Positions 44,170 to 64,000 of a stretch of 64,000 bases of DNA are shown in pieces. This DNA is from Symbiodinium natans. Lineage: Eukaryota > Sar > Dinophyceae > Suessiales > Symbiodiniaceae. The notes beneath the pieces are model-generated. The model saw only the letters and a list, made by a program, of their open reading frames with translations, did no database searches and had not been told where the DNA came from. The translations under genes were made by a program, and so were the position numbers. The first letter of the stretch is position 1. The number at the start of each line of letters is the position of its first letter. The stretch lies in contig CAJNDS010002404.1 of assembly GCA_905221605.1 (NCBI GenBank), positions 126,001 through 190,000 of the forward strand, written 5' to 3'.

Positions 44170-45239
44170 GTGAGAAGGTCAAGACCTGAATACTAAACGC
44201 CCGAACCCGAAACCCTAAATCCTTGCACGAGATTTACAACCTGTAGAAACGTGGAAGCTTCAGAGACTCAGGTGACTCCTTCATGAGTGAAGGAAGAGTC
44301 AGGGAACTGGCTGCATAGCCCCATAAGCCATGGAGTCCTACGACTCCCTAAGCCTACAGTGAAACCTCTTAAGGTCCTAAGCTATGAGCCCTAAGGCACC
44401 ACTAGAGCGTGGCCACCGGGCCTTTGAACCCAATTCATCTCAATTGATTAAATACTTCCGAAAAAGAGGGAGTTGTAACCCTTCCGGGGGGGGGGGGGGT
44501 CCGATGATATAAGGATGATCGCAGTTCGGGGTGTATTGGGGGTACCCGGCACCCCTATGTTGGGAAATGGCGCTTTGTGTACAGCGAAAACTTAAGCCCT
44601 TAAGCCCGTCTTGAATCCTTGCACCTAGACCCTGAATCCAAACAAAGTCAAACTCTCAAATCTCCTATAGAACCCTTGAACGCCTTTAAACCTCAAGCTC
44701 CGAAGACCTCAACCCTCTCAAAGCCTTCAAAGCCACATGGCCCTGCCTTCAGGAGCTCCCTTGCAGCACCGGAGCCTCCGCATGAGGCCTGCAATTAGGA
44801 CTTGATATCGGCTGTTACAAGAGGCGTTGGGGCTTGTGTAGGGCGTTGATCATATTTGGGGTTAAGGGTTTTGATTGGGGTTTATGGGGGGGGGGGGGGG
44901 CGGTTCAAGTTTTTCGGCTTCAAGAACGTTTTGTGTCAGTAGGGTCCAGGGCTTTAGTAGGCTTATTCACAAACTTATCCTTACGTTTTATCGGAAGCGT
45001 TTCAGGGGAGGTGCTCTACAACAGGAGGCATGCAAGAGCCGAAGCTTAGCCTCTTTCTTTCTGAGCGGTAGAGTCGTAGTACGACGCACGCCTAGCATTT
45101 GAATTCAGTGAGACTGCCCAAGGAGCACATCCAGTAGGCTCGGGCGGCGGGGAGATGCTGACATAGAACCGGCAGCCGTGGCCAAAAGCCGTGTTCAGCA
45201 AAACCGCCTGAAACTGCAAAATCAAACAAGCCTCGGTAC
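44170..45239. other. No gene recognised
   Basis: Intron or intergenic sequence with telomere-like words, a G run at about 44486-44499 and another at about 44887-44900. Confidence 0.5.
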
Positions 45240-45600
45240 TCAGTGGTCGGGACTGTGAAAACCCTGAACACCCCTAAGAAAGCCCAGAGACGTCAACCAA
45301 AGGGAAATCTGGGGCAAGGCATTAGTGGCCTCGTCACTTGCCTCTATCAGCACCGGGTGTTGTGCCGCTGTTTCAGTAGCGAGCCTGGTGATTGAGCACA
45401 CCTCAGCCAGCCAGGACACGAAAGCTTTTGCCTGAATAAGGGGCACGCTGCTGATGTGTTCCACACTGAGGCGGTATGGTGGCGGGTCCTTGAGCCTGAA
45501 GCGTTTCAGACATCCTTCCAGGTGAAAGACCAAGCGACCTGGCTGATCCCAGGATGGCGGGCTATCCGAGACATGGCCAGCGCACAGCAGGTGTCAGAGA
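45240..45600 (-). pseudogene. Probable frame-shifted 3' tail of the retrotransposon
   Basis: On the - strand, downstream of the stop of the reverse transcriptase frame, another frame is open across the stop and on to 45240. It reads LKDPPPYRLSVEHISSVPLI and then a well-formed helical segment (KAFVSWLAEVCSITRLATET). This suggests the original protein was longer and a small indel near the 3' end moved the frame. A programmed shift or an unrelated frame cannot be excluded. Confidence 0.4.
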
Positions 45601-48564
45601 CAGCAAAATCCGTTCTAACGTGCCGTATTCTGGACTGAGCGGCCCAAGCTGGTCCATTCTGAGTCGGACAGTTGCCCGCAGGACAGGCAGAGGCTCAATG
45701 CATCCTACAACTTCTTCCCAGAGGGCCTCCCAGTCGGCCGCCCCAACATCTTGCAGGCTTCGCAGGAGAAAAGGGGAATGCATTCCATGCACACTGTCTA
45801 TCACTGCCCGATTGTCAACGTCAACCTGGACAAAAGTGCCTAGTGATGTGCCGGGCGGGCATTGCGGGTGCGGCGCTGTCTGTGGATCGGGATCTGTCGG
45901 CGCGAAGGATCCCCAGAGCTCCTGGCATCTGGAAACGGACTGCAGGTGCCTCCTCAGGCGTCCTATGGACCCGTAGGTCCGTCCACACCCTCGGCAAGTG
46001 CGGCATTCCGCAAGCAAGAAAGAGGAGTTGCGGTATCCGTGCTTTCGTGCGGCATGACCCGCCCAAGCAACACGTGTAGGGAAAGCCAACTTACAAGGCA
46101 CGCACGCCTCGGCACATGACTCAAAAGAGGCATTGGCAACAGGCTCCCCCTTATTGGCCATTTCGCGCATGGCCCTATGCAAGCCGTCAAGGGCCTCAAT
46201 GCACTGGTGGCGGCAAATGTCCAAGGCAAGTGCACGCTTGATGAGCCCTCGAAACCTGCGCGGTGTGTCACGCATGATTCCAGTCCAGATGTCCCAAGAG
46301 GCGCCGCCCTGTAGCTCAGCGCATGTGTTGCGAAGTGCTCTAGTCAGCCAATCCAAGGACTCTTTCATAGCATCGGCGTAGGGTCGATCCGCTCTCAAGA
46401 GGGCCCACAAAACATCAGGCCCCGATGTGACCAGTTGGGCTAGGTATCTCAACCTTTCGGCATGTATCAACGTCACGGGGCTTGGTAGCTCAGTGCGTGC
46501 AACAGCATCAGACAGCGACACGTGCTGCTCACCTCCGTGCGGGATGCACAGGATCGCCCGATACAAACTAAAGACAGTGCCGCCAAATGTCTGCATTTCC
46601 TTGTGATTCAGCGGGGGCCAGGAGCCTGCTCCGTGAAGCAACTTGGACATGACCAGAGAATGCAGGATTTGCCCCTTTCGACTAACGGACAGGCGTCTGG
46701 ATTTGTAGACCCTCCGTCGGCCCTCACGAAAGGCGCCCCAAGCCGCTCCCACCCGGCGGTGGAGCTCCCCCTGCATGGCTCCGCATGGCGCCTGACAAAC
46801 CCCGAGATAGGGGTATTGGGCGACGAGGGGCAGAGAAACTGGGCCTCTGCTCTCGCGCAGGACCAGCACAGACTGCTTTTCGCCAAAGAGCGCGCGCCTG
46901 ACCTCACGGCTACGCTTACCCTTTGGGCAGACCATAGCAGCGGTCTTGCGCTCCCCGTAAGTGAGCGTGAGGCCGTGCTCCGAGAAGGCCTCGTCCAGCC
47001 TACTAACTGCCGCGCTGACTTTCACACCAATGCTGTCAGCCGAGTCGCTTTGCAAGCACATGGCTAAGTCGTCCGCCCAGACAACATCATCCAGAGGGAG
47101 ATGCTGGGTAGGCGTAACCACTGGCTCCAAAGTGTGTACCCCGTCCCATGGCACGAGGGGCACGTTGGCGTGAGCGTCGATCGAGTCATCGGCTGTCTCT
47201 CTCCTAGCAGAGGCGTTGCGGTGGGAAAGCACCCTATGCAAGAGGCAGCCGAACAAAACGTCGGCCCAACTGGACCCTGGTCGCGTTCCCCTATGCGTAG
47301 CCACAAGCTCAGTGTCGCCCGCCATGTTGAACCAGGTGCTGCTGTGCAGTTCGTGCGCGAGTTCTTGGGTCCAGGACGGTGCCCCTGGTTGGGTCCAGGA
47401 CGGTGCCCCTGAACGGTGCAGGGCGCAAACTTCCTGGGCATGCTGCCGCAAAGCCACCGCCTCGTCGTGTGAAAGCTTCAGGCCTTCGATGGCAGCATGT
47501 AGGCCGATGGAGCTGTCGGCATCGTCATGGCCCACCGCCAGCTGTCGCACCGCTGCGTAGTAGGCTGAAGCAATGTCAGCAAACACAACAGCGCATGACT
47601 GCCCGGCCATCGCCCTCCATCGCAGAAAGGTCCTGACCACATGAGACCCAAAAACTACACTACATCCGGGCTTCCCGCCAAGCTGTAGCTTACTGGTGCT
47701 CTTGACAAAGATGTCGGCGATTTTGGGGCGCAGCACTTTGTGAATGGCTTTGGCAAGGGTCGACAGCAACATTATAGCGCGATGCGAGCCGCATTCGTCG
47801 TGCGCTCCACGTCCTTTGTAGAGCCTCACCAGGGTTCCCCCCTTCAGCCCCACCGCCTCTTCTCCCCGCACGCACAACTTTAACAAGAGGGGATAAACCA
47901 ATTCAGCAAGTCGCTGAGGACAGGCCAACCCCAGCTCGTTGGGGATTCCGTCAGGACCGGCGGATTTGCCGCGAGGCGCGCAAGCGAAAGTGATTTGAAG
48001 TTCCGAGAGCGTCGGTAGATCACCCACGCACTCCGGTCCTTTCCAAGGAGTTTTGCGCTGGCTGCTGGCGAGGAGTGTCTCAGGGGTAGCCGGTTGCCCG
48101 GCTTCCAGCGTAGAGAAGTGACTTCTCCATCGTTGCACCACCTCTTCCGGCGTACTGCAAAGAGTGCCGTCAGCCTTGCGCAAAGTGGGCAACACGGCCG
48201 GGGCAAAGGGCTTTTTCCTGACCCGGCCCATCAGGCGAGACAGGGCCCGGTAAGCCTCAGCCTCATGACCCTGCTGAGCACGGTCAGCAAGGGCGCCGAG
48301 GTAGTCGTCCCTATCAGCACGGCAGGCCTTCTTGAGGGCTTGGCCTCTTCTTTCCAGATTCCAGCTCATCTGCGCAACCGCAGTCTGCGCCTCCTTGCGC
48401 CATGGCGAGCGCAGCAGCGCAGCCAGCCCATCGCCAGACCCGCAACGCCACGCCTTGAAACAAGCAGCTAGAGTTTGTGAGCGTAAGTGCTGTCTCAGCC
48501 GGTAGAGCCCTCTGCGAAGCGCGGTGACGTCACGCTGCAAGGCCCAAGTAAGCTTAGCCTCATC
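45562..48564 (-). mobile_element. Non-LTR retrotransposon: reverse transcriptase with zinc fingers, 5'-truncated
   Basis: One frame of about 1000 codons on the - strand. It is open from an in-frame TAA at 48565 with no ATG at its beginning, so the 5' part, where an endonuclease domain is expected in most LINE-type elements, is missing or out of frame. Counting from 48540: SAGPDGIPNELG at about residue 190, the finger motif with KGRGAHDECGSHRAIMLLS, palm motif A (FADIASAYYAAV, Asp at about 320), motif B (GTRPGSSWADVLFG, about 420) and motif C (WADDL, about 488) with both catalytic Asp residues. The thumb follows. Two C2H2-type fingers stand near 810-865 (CVPCKLAF ... HAARKH and CRGCGRTY ... 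HLQSVSRC). The finger-palm region carries an in-frame 24-bp duplication. It is the only clear - strand gene of the window. Confidence 0.88.
47365..47412 (-). repeat. 24-bp in-frame tandem duplication in the reverse transcriptase
   Basis: Two adjacent 24-bp copies (47365-47388 and 47389-47412), differing only at the last base, duplicate the octapeptide GAPSWTQP/E between palm motifs A and B. Near identity means it is recent. Confidence 0.9.
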
Positions 48565-48599
48565 TTACTTTCGTGTTGCCATTGAATGCTTGCTATTCC

Positions 48600-50742
48600 C
48601 AAAAGGCTATGCTATTTTTGCATGAGCTTAAACAAAGAACATGTATAATGCTAGAGTACGATAAGGTCTCACGCTGGGTTGGGTGAGTCGAGTATGCTCT
48701 TGCATGACTCCCTCCTGTTTTCGCCCCACTACAACAGGGCAGTGGAGGACTTGAGTCTATCCGAGAGCTGAGTTCTATTGAGTTGTGTTTTCGTGTTTTC
48801 TTGTTTGTGGATGGGGGGCAGCGGGGGGGGGGGTGCAGGTGCTGGGGACAACAAGTGATCCATAGCGCGGAGCGTAGGAGTTGGGGTCGGGGTCTTGGCT
48901 GTTTGTCATGCGCTTTGTTCCGCAAACGATGGTGTTGCTGGGTCAACGGAGAGCTTTTGTGTCAGGAGATGCCTGTAGAATCCCAAGTCTGAAGCTCAAG
49001 TCATTCTGCCACGGAGTTGCCTGATTTATCATCTTAAGCCGCGTCACTCTTTGGTTGCGGTCGCCAGGCCCTCGGCAAAAGCCGAGAAGAACCCCCTCCG
49101 CCAGGCTGCTGTACACTTCATGTGGGTTCTCTTCCCAAGCGCCTGATTCTCATAAAGTTCTGAGCCAACTGAACCCGAAACCCTGCGGCACGCTTTTGTA
49201 GAATCCACTGGCACCCAAAGCCTCACCGGTAATTACGAGAGAGTTTGCACATCCTAGAAGTAAGCGCACTAACCCGTCAGTACCCTTTTCCTTTGAACTT
49301 GCGGTGGCCCTCCCAAGTCAGCAGAAGGTGCGAAGAAGAGGTGTTTTGTGGGAGAGGCTCCAGCTTAGGCATGGCATTCGGGGTTAAGGCGGGTTCATCC
49401 TCCGAGGGCATCTGAGGGCCCATGGTGTTGTTGCACCTTTTTTTCCGTTCCGAGGAAGGCCCAGCTGGGTTTACTTCGAAGAGGTAGCAAAGCCACGGTG
49501 CGCGAAAATGTGAAACTCAGTTGACCCAGGAAGAACCGCAAGGCACAGCAGGTTGTGGATGTCTGAGGGAGATGACGCATAAGTACTAAGTAAGGGCTTT
49601 GAAGCACTGTAAGCCCGGTAAAGCACTAGATCATTGTCGCTCGTTGATGCATTGATGCATCTCAATCGTTTCAGAGTCTTCCACTGTGCTTTGGCTTTGG
49701 GATGAGTCTGCGGGCTTGGATGGACGGCGGTGGCTGGATCATGCAGCAGCAACTTCAAGCCAGTTTCATGGGAGTCAAAATCTTTCAAGGGATTTTGCTG
49801 ATGTGTCGGATCTGTAGCTTCAATGATCAGCATGAGTCGGTCAGGCCCTCGTTACGCTTTCTGGCCACACGCGCGTGTCTTCTGACAACGCTGCGACCTG
49901 CCCTAACCCGCAGGAAGGTTTAAGTTTAAGAGGGAGCTTGTGATTGAGGGTTCGGGCAGCACTGGCCAAGATTGTTTAGGCAGGTGTCGGGCTTTGGCTG
50001 GGCTTGCGCAGTTTCTTGTCCCGGTCCTGTTTAACCTATGTGATTTCGTCGGTTTGCATCGGAAACCTTGAAAATGACACGTTCCGCACTTGATACATGT
50101 GCCCAGAAGTGCCTCCAGGCCCGAAGATCTCAAAGCGAAAGCTCTGTAAACCCATTTCTCTCTGGTAGTCCGCATCACAGCCGTTGCAGCCAAGATCTGG
50201 AATGGCATCGCACAAGTGATGAAGGCGTGTGGAGTCCCAAACTTTGATATTGGCGAGAACAGCCACTGTAGGGTTTAGGGCAAGTTCCGGGTTTTACATT
50301 CGTAGGCCCACCCCAAGCACTTCCTGACAATTCCTCTATGTCTTTGCCTTGGCAGTACTGCCGTCGACGCTGATTTGATTTAGGGCTTTGTGCGGGCATG
50401 ACTGAAGTCAGCAAGTCGAGAACTTGCCTAATTTCCAGAGCACGAGAAGCCGACCAAGCCTAAATTGCCCCCCCCCCCCTCCCTCCCCCGGCTTGAAACC
50501 CAGAACTTGGGATAATGAATGTTGAAACCGATTTAGTTCTGTGCTGCCAAGCTAAAAAAACATCGACCACATGTTGTCGGCTAGCAGAAGAACCCCAAAG
50601 CACGAGAGCGATAGAGAGAGGGAGCGAGCCTGGGACCATGGACAGACGTCAGGTTTGTACAAGGTTGGCTTGGGTGAGAGTTGCAATTTGGTTTGGGACC
50701 CTCCTGCAAAGTTGTTGCTATTTACTCTTTTCACACGGGCAG
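48600..50742. other. Mostly non-coding; weak exon candidates
   Basis: No certain gene. A + strand segment at about 49071-49110 (ALGKSREEPPP) may be an exon. G runs occur near 48824 and a C run near 50468. A search of the - strand here for the missing endonuclease part of the retrotransposon found nothing recognisable. Confidence 0.4.
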
Positions 50743-50822
50743 GAGGCACGGGCCAACATCGAGGATGCATCCGGCACCACCATGGCCTCGGGAGAGGAGG
50801 CTCGGCACATGTCAAGCTTCAG
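50743..50822 (+). CDS. Candidate exon just upstream of the protease array
   Basis: Acceptor GGGCAG|G, donor TTCAG|GTATGC; reads EARANIEDASGTTMASGEEA then RHMSSF. It ends 100 bp before the array begins and belongs to an unknown gene whose downstream part is not visible, perhaps because the array lies there. Confidence 0.5.
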
Positions 50823-50860
50823 GTATGCCCTTGCAAATCTTGGGATTGTGGAGGGCCTGA

Positions 50861-52970
<2,110 letters not shown>

Positions 52971-53247
52971 GCTGGGAGTGCTGGTCCGACCTGGCCATGC
53001 CTGGCTCGGCTGTAGCTTGCGCTGATTGGGCGCCTGGACAGACTGAGCGGACAAATCCTTTGAATAATTTCACTGTGTCTAGATGCAGGTGATGCAAGAG
53101 GTTGCTACCAGCAACGGCGTTTCAGTAGACTCAGGAGACAGAGGAAAACTCATGTTCGCGGCATGATGCAATGTGGAGTCCAGCATCGCAGCATATCGCA
53201 ACACGTCGTGCCGGGCTCTGCGCTTGCACTTTGATGTTACGATGTAA

Positions 53248-55334
<2,087 letters not shown>

Positions 55335-55611
55335 GCTGGGAGTGCTGGTCCGACCTGGCCATGCCTGGCTCGGCTGTAGCTTGCGCTGATTGGGCGCCTG
55401 GACAGACTGAGCGGACAAATCCTTTGAATAATTTCACTGTGTCTAGATGCAGGTGATGCAAGAGGTTGCTACCAGCAACGGCGTTTCAGTAGACTCAGGA
55501 GACAGAGGAAAACTCATGTTCGCGGCATGATGCAATGTGGAGTCCAGCATCGCAGCATATCGCAACACGTCGTGCCGGGCTCTGCGCTTGCACTTTGATG
55601 TTACGATGTAA

Positions 55612-57697
<2,086 letters not shown>

Positions 57698-57974
57698 GCT
57701 GGGAGTGCTGGTCCGACCTGGCCATGCCTGGCTCGGCTGTAGCTTGCGCTGATTGGGCGCCTGGACAGACTGAGCGGACAAATCCTTTGAATAATTTCAC
57801 TGTGTCTAGATGCAGGTGATGCAAGAGGTTGCTACCAGCAACGGCGTTTCAGTAGACTCAGGAGACAGAGGAAAACTCATGTTCGCGGCATGATGCAATG
57901 TGGAGTCCAGCATCGCAGCATATCGCAACACGTCGTGCCGGGCTCTGCGCTTGCACTTTGATGTTACGATGTAA

Positions 57975-60060
<2,086 letters not shown>

Positions 60061-60177
60061 GCTGGGAGTGCTGGTCCGACCCGGGCGTGTGAATTGTGCA
60101 GATGCACGGCTGAGCAGCAGAGGCTTTCGTGCTGGTTGAGTACATTGCCCCACTGTGCTCAGCTGTGCGTCGTGATT

Positions 60178-60215
60178 TAGGTAGTCAGGCCATTTAGGCA
60201 GTCAGGCCATTTAGC
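60178..60215 (+). repeat. Short tandem duplication after the array
   Basis: Two copies of an 18-bp unit (TTTAGGTAGTCAGGCCA and TTTAGGCAGTCAGGCCA, one mismatch) plus a partial third. Confidence 0.8.
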
Positions 60216-60718
60216 CTGAGTTTCCGACAGGGATTCGCAGTGAATTTCAGAAAGCTCGATCTGCATGTAGCCAGCAGTCGCTTACTGCGGAAGTGTGCTC
60301 AAGCAGTTTCAAGCAGACGCAACTTGCTCTTAACCGCCACCTGAGTGACCCTGATCATCCACTCCGAAGGCGGAAGCCATGCTTTCCATGGCGCGCCGCT
60401 GCCCTCGAATCTAGGCTGCTTCAAGAGGTTCAGGGTGTGCCTAGACTGTGTTTTGTTGGGAACTCTCTATCCTAAATCCACCCAGACTTCAAACCATGAG
60501 ACCAGAATACAGCAAGCTTGGTGTTATAACAACTTCTGACCTATGATGCCCGAAGGATTCCCGCAGAGGACTCGAATGGTTGTTATCGTCAGCCCCTCAC
60601 TTCAGTCTCATTCCTCCAAGAGCCCAGATGACGACAAACTCCAAAACGCTAGGTTCCCCCAAATCCGTTTTGGGTTTAGGATTGAGGCTTGGTACTTGGC
60701 CTTGCCAAACATGCGAAG

Positions 60719-61978
60719 CGAGGCTTCGTCGTCAGCGCCTTCAACACGAAGATTGCCACCCTGTCGCGGTGAGTCTAGGGTTTACAGGGCTTAGCTGATC
60801 CACCGTGCATGCCTAGGATTTTTGCCTCAACATGCCTGATGAATTTCCAAACGGAGCTACCTGCCGAAGGTGTTCTTCGGATCCATATCGTTGGCAAGGG
60901 CAGGAACTCAAATGCGCTCTTTCTGTGTTTTTGGGCCTCGTCCACCCAAGCCCTCAGCCCCAGAAACCCTTTATAAGACCAGCCATTGTCTGATCTGACT
61001 ACTTTCTTGCGCGTTTGCTTGTTCGAGGCTCCGTTCTCGCCCAGTTTCCAGCGGACAGAGCGGACAACAGCGCAGAGCCAGGACCCAAGGGGAAGAGTCT
61101 ACGTCCTGGTTCACCAGAGAACCTCAGAGCATGTAGAGCCTTGGGCTTCGACTGTTCTCCGATATTTTTGCAGACCTATAACCCTCTAAACTTGCCATAA
61201 ACATCCCGTGACCTCAAATAGCTCTGCCGGGACAAGGTGACGAGCTGGCTGTGGCTTTTCTGCTGAAGGCCGTTGTGCGGGAGGCGGGGAAGAAGGTTTG
61301 GATTGTGAGTCAAGGTTTGGGGGGCGGGGGGGGTTGAGGTCTTTTTCTGTTCAGGTTTGACATGGCATATTTCTTCTTATGATGCTCGATTGACTGATTG
61401 CCGGGTAGTTACAGTATGGGCGAAGTCCATTGTGAGTTTTGTGCTGTGCCGGAGCCGGGCCACACACCCTTTCTCCCATGTCCTTGTCATGCAAATCAGT
61501 TCTCTAAGTCGAATCCATTGTTGCACTGCTTTGGTTTCCGACGGGCCTGTTCCAGAAAAAGTTCCCAGGGCCCTTCTCACGCTCACTCAACTCGTGCTTG
61601 AGAGCCCATGAGGACAACCTGGCCAAGATGTCGGACCTCTTTCACACCCGATTTCCAGGGCTGGTTTGCACGGTGCCGAAGCTGGGACAGTTGATCTGGG
61701 GAAGTTCAGACTTCAGACGTGGGGTTTCATGGAAGCACCTTCTCGGCCTTTGCAGTTCTGCGTCGCAGTATGTCAGGATGAAGACTTGTTAGGTTTAGTT
61801 TTGTACCCTACATCTGCTGGTCTTAGGAGGGGTTGAGGCCTTCAAGCTGAAAAGACACCATGCAGTTGTTCAGGTCACAGCTGGAGGTGCTGTAGAGGCA
61901 AGAAGGACGATGGCCACGGGCCGAGTGCCAGCGGTGCTTTTCCTGAGACCCAACCAGCTTGAGTTCATTGAGCCATAA
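60719..61978 (+). CDS. Unidentified protein, 3' part, four exons
   Basis: Exon candidates are about 60719-60768 (GFVVSAFNTKIATLS; donor GTGAGT), about 61222-61295 (GQGDELAVAFLLKAVVREAG; donor AAG|GTTTGG), about 61604-61690 (AHEDNLAKMSDLFHTRFPGL) and 61838-61978, which starts after GTTGAG|G, has 47 codons (AFKLKRHHAVVQVTAGGAVE through FLRPNQLEFIEP) and ends in TAA. The last exon is the firmest. Intron ends show the G-rich/C-rich polarity clearly (GGGGGGCGGGGGGGG after the second exon). Not all phases could be closed, so the exons may not all belong to one gene. I do not recognise the family. Confidence 0.5.
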
Positions 61979-63520
61979 GGAGTGTATGTGTGTGTCCGGA
62001 TCAGTTGCGCACAAACCCCTTTGACCGGAATCTAGCCACAAACTTCTCTAGTCGAACAGATCAAAGGCCCTCATCGCGTTTCTTCGAGATCTTCAGCCAA
62101 ATGAGGCCCAAACAATCGACCTGAAACTGTAGCTGACCCTCAGGCCACGCGAATTGCAGGGACCATCCGCCTTTTCGGTCGAGACCAGGCGCCACCTTCT
62201 CATGGGCTTACAGTTTTGTAATCCCCGGCAGTACACTGCATGATTCATGGAAGTGTAAGCTATGCAACCCAATTGCATGTGTGTATTCTCCGGATGCTAG
62301 TAGGGTGGGTGGTGTTTGCAAGCCTCGAGCAGGCTTGTGTGACCACGGATGCACTTTTGTCTCAGAGTTCAAGCTCCACGCTTGGTAGTGCAGCTTTTTG
62401 CTGTGTACTGTCCTTGTTTTAGGACCGCTGGGCTTCCAGGGCATTTCATTTTAGAAATGCCGACAGGTACCAGAGACAAACGCCTTAGATGCATGTTGAA
62501 GCAAGGAGACAGGGCTTGCTGGCCTGTGTTCAGACCCTCAGATTGAAAGGGTCCTGAGGCTTAGGATGGTTAGTTCAGGTTGACTAGCGCCCCGGCTCTG
62601 AAAGTTGCCGCCACCGTGCTGCAGCTTGCACTAAAGTTCACTAAAGCCTGGCAAATCCAATCTGATTCCTCTTTGGAGTCTTGACATGCTTACTCGAGGT
62701 TGGTCAGCTTGCAAAAATCTCGGAGGCGGATCGCAGGGGAAAGTGGCTCTGGTTTTAAGTCTTTGGATTGACGATGCCGCTCAAGGTATCGGAGCTGTGG
62801 GGTTGCCTCTTTTTTGGTTTACAACATTTTAGTGGGCCCGAAGAGGTGCCAGGCTTAGGCGTCCAGGGTAGCTGAGGGCTTAGAGTCTCTGGTTTAGGCT
62901 TCAGGGGTCAAGGCTTTTGGGCTCAAGCTGTTGTTTTGTTTGGAGCTTCGCGACTAGGCAACTTGGGAAGCTAAGTCGAAGTGGCTTAATCACCACGAAA
63001 CCCACGACTTGCAAACCGTTGGAGATAGACGTGGAAAGGATGTCCATGCTTCGAATAACTCCTCGACGTGGGATATTTTCAGCATCTGTGGCCCCGGTGA
63101 GCCTCCTTTTTCTCCGTGCATGGCGAGCACTAGGGTCCAACAGCCCCTGTATAGGTGCTTCATGCTTGCGGCGTGACGATCCTCAACCTGCATGTGGCTA
63201 CTGGTGTCTGCGATGTGGAGACATGTTGCGCGGCGCATTTTATTGAGGTTGGAATTGTTTAAACAAGCCTTGTGGTTGCATGCCTGATATAATGGTGGCC
63301 TTGATTGTTGGCCACCCGTCCTCGGCCTCCCTTGGCCAGATTGACAAAAGGCCGATGCCAGAAAGGGTTTACCCGATTCCGCCCTTTGTTTAGACGAGTG
63401 CTTTTGTCGCTCGTGTGGGTTTTTGCAAAGAGCAGACGGGCCGAATCTTCTGGAATCACTTGAGGGTCAGTCGGTTTGAAGGCAAAAGGCACGAAGCTTC
63501 CAAACCCGAAAGCCCGAAAG
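61979..63520. other. No gene recognised; one weak exon
   Basis: A short + strand segment at about 62588-62632 (APALKVAATVLQLALK) may be an exon. Otherwise nothing assignable. Confidence 0.4.
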
Positions 63521-63575
63521 CTTCAACTCCGGTTCGCGTGGTCTCGAAGCGCCCGAAGCAGCCGACCGCCATCAG
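63521..63575 (+). CDS. Candidate exon, basic
   Basis: Acceptor CGAAAG, strong donor ATCAG|GTGAGT; reads TPVRVVSKRPKQPTAI. Gene unknown. Confidence 0.45.
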
Positions 63576-63780
63576 GTGAGTTTGTTCTGCGTGAGGGCGG
63601 CCCTCTCTCTGCGCCTCAGACTGGCAGTTCGTGTGAAAGCACATTTGGCTTTCGTTTGCATGACTCTCGAACTGTTGTCTGCGTATATGTGCTTGTCATT
63701 GCTTGTCTCTGCCTAGCACGGTGTGAAGGCGCAGCCATGTGACGTGCAAGCTGCTCACTGGGTTTGCAGAGTAGCCGCAG

Positions 63781-63814
63781 GCGATTAGCCACAACTTCAA
63801 GACCAACTCGCAAG
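63781..63814 (+). CDS. Candidate microexon
   Basis: Acceptor GCCGCAG|G, possible donor CAAG|GTCGCA; reads AISHNFKTNSQ. It may follow the exon at 63521, but the phases do not match with these borders. Confidence 0.35.
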
Positions 63815-64000
63815 GTCGCAAGACTCTGAACCCCGAAGCACCGAACAGTGATGTCGGCCAAGGAAAATGTGATCACAGTCGCAGCGATCAATAAGGACCA
63901 ACACTGCTTGCCATGCTAAATGAAGGGTTCAGGGTGAGCATCTTCAAGCACAGGAATTTGCTTTCGTTGCATGGCTTCGATAGTGCCGCATGCAAGAATC

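Noticed and set aside
47064-47441. Other open frames over the retrotransposon on both strands
   Set aside because: Shadows of the reverse transcriptase frame, which alone carries the catalytic motifs.

Overview
The window reads as nuclear DNA of a dinoflagellate, most likely a Symbiodiniaceae/Suessiales alga; this is inferred from gene structure, not from a marker gene. Nearly all recognised coding sequence lies on the + strand, in short exons (about 18-500 nt) separated by introns. Wherever the protein family and the reading phase fix a splice junction, many donors are GC or GA rather than GT, and most acceptors are followed by G (AG|G). A tandem array of almost identical protease genes with short spacers, and a probable spliced-leader relic, fit the same assignment. 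There are no bacterial-type operons, rRNA genes, convincing tRNA genes or CRISPR arrays. Most long open frames are chance frames in introns or shadows of the real genes.

Layout. (1) About 0.4-18.6 kb: exon islands on the + strand. From 8.1 to 13.7 kb they assemble in phase into a voltage-gated cation channel domain (S2, S3, a six-arginine S4, S5, pore, S6, charged tail), with an EF-hand exon at 17.3 kb. The islands at 0.4-5.5 kb may be its N-terminal part or another gene. (2) 18-27 kb: further exon islands, including two that look like the two ends of a SAM domain. (3) 27.3-27.8 kb: an intronless 116-codon frame behind a degenerate spliced-leader-like sequence. (4) 28.7-31.6 kb: charged, helix-rich exons ending in a stop. 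(5) 32.7-34.6 kb: a two-exon gene for a 577-residue multipass membrane protein with a TIR-like motif. (6) 37.8-39.7 kb: a TraB-family gene in four exons. (7) 42.7-44.2 kb: unassigned exons. (8) 45.2-48.6 kb: on the - strand, a 5'-truncated non-LTR retrotransposon with reverse transcriptase and C2H2 zinc fingers. (9) 50.9-60.1 kb: four tandem six-exon cathepsin L-like genes (period 2363/2364 bp); copy 2 carries a frameshift. (10) 60.7-64 kb: exons of at least one more + strand gene, with a stop at 61978.

The most unusual feature is a polarity in the longer introns. The intron just after an exon is usually G-rich with GGGTTT/TTTAGGG-like words, and the stretch just before the next exon is C-rich with AACCC/CCCTAAA-like words. 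The two intron ends are therefore roughly complementary and resemble the two strands of a TTTAGGG telomere repeat. The short cathepsin introns and the TIR-like gene's intron show this weakly or not at all.

Limits: no alignment or search was run. Exon borders are placed by eye from splice dinucleotides, phase and family resemblance. Single-exon entries with no recognised family are candidates only.
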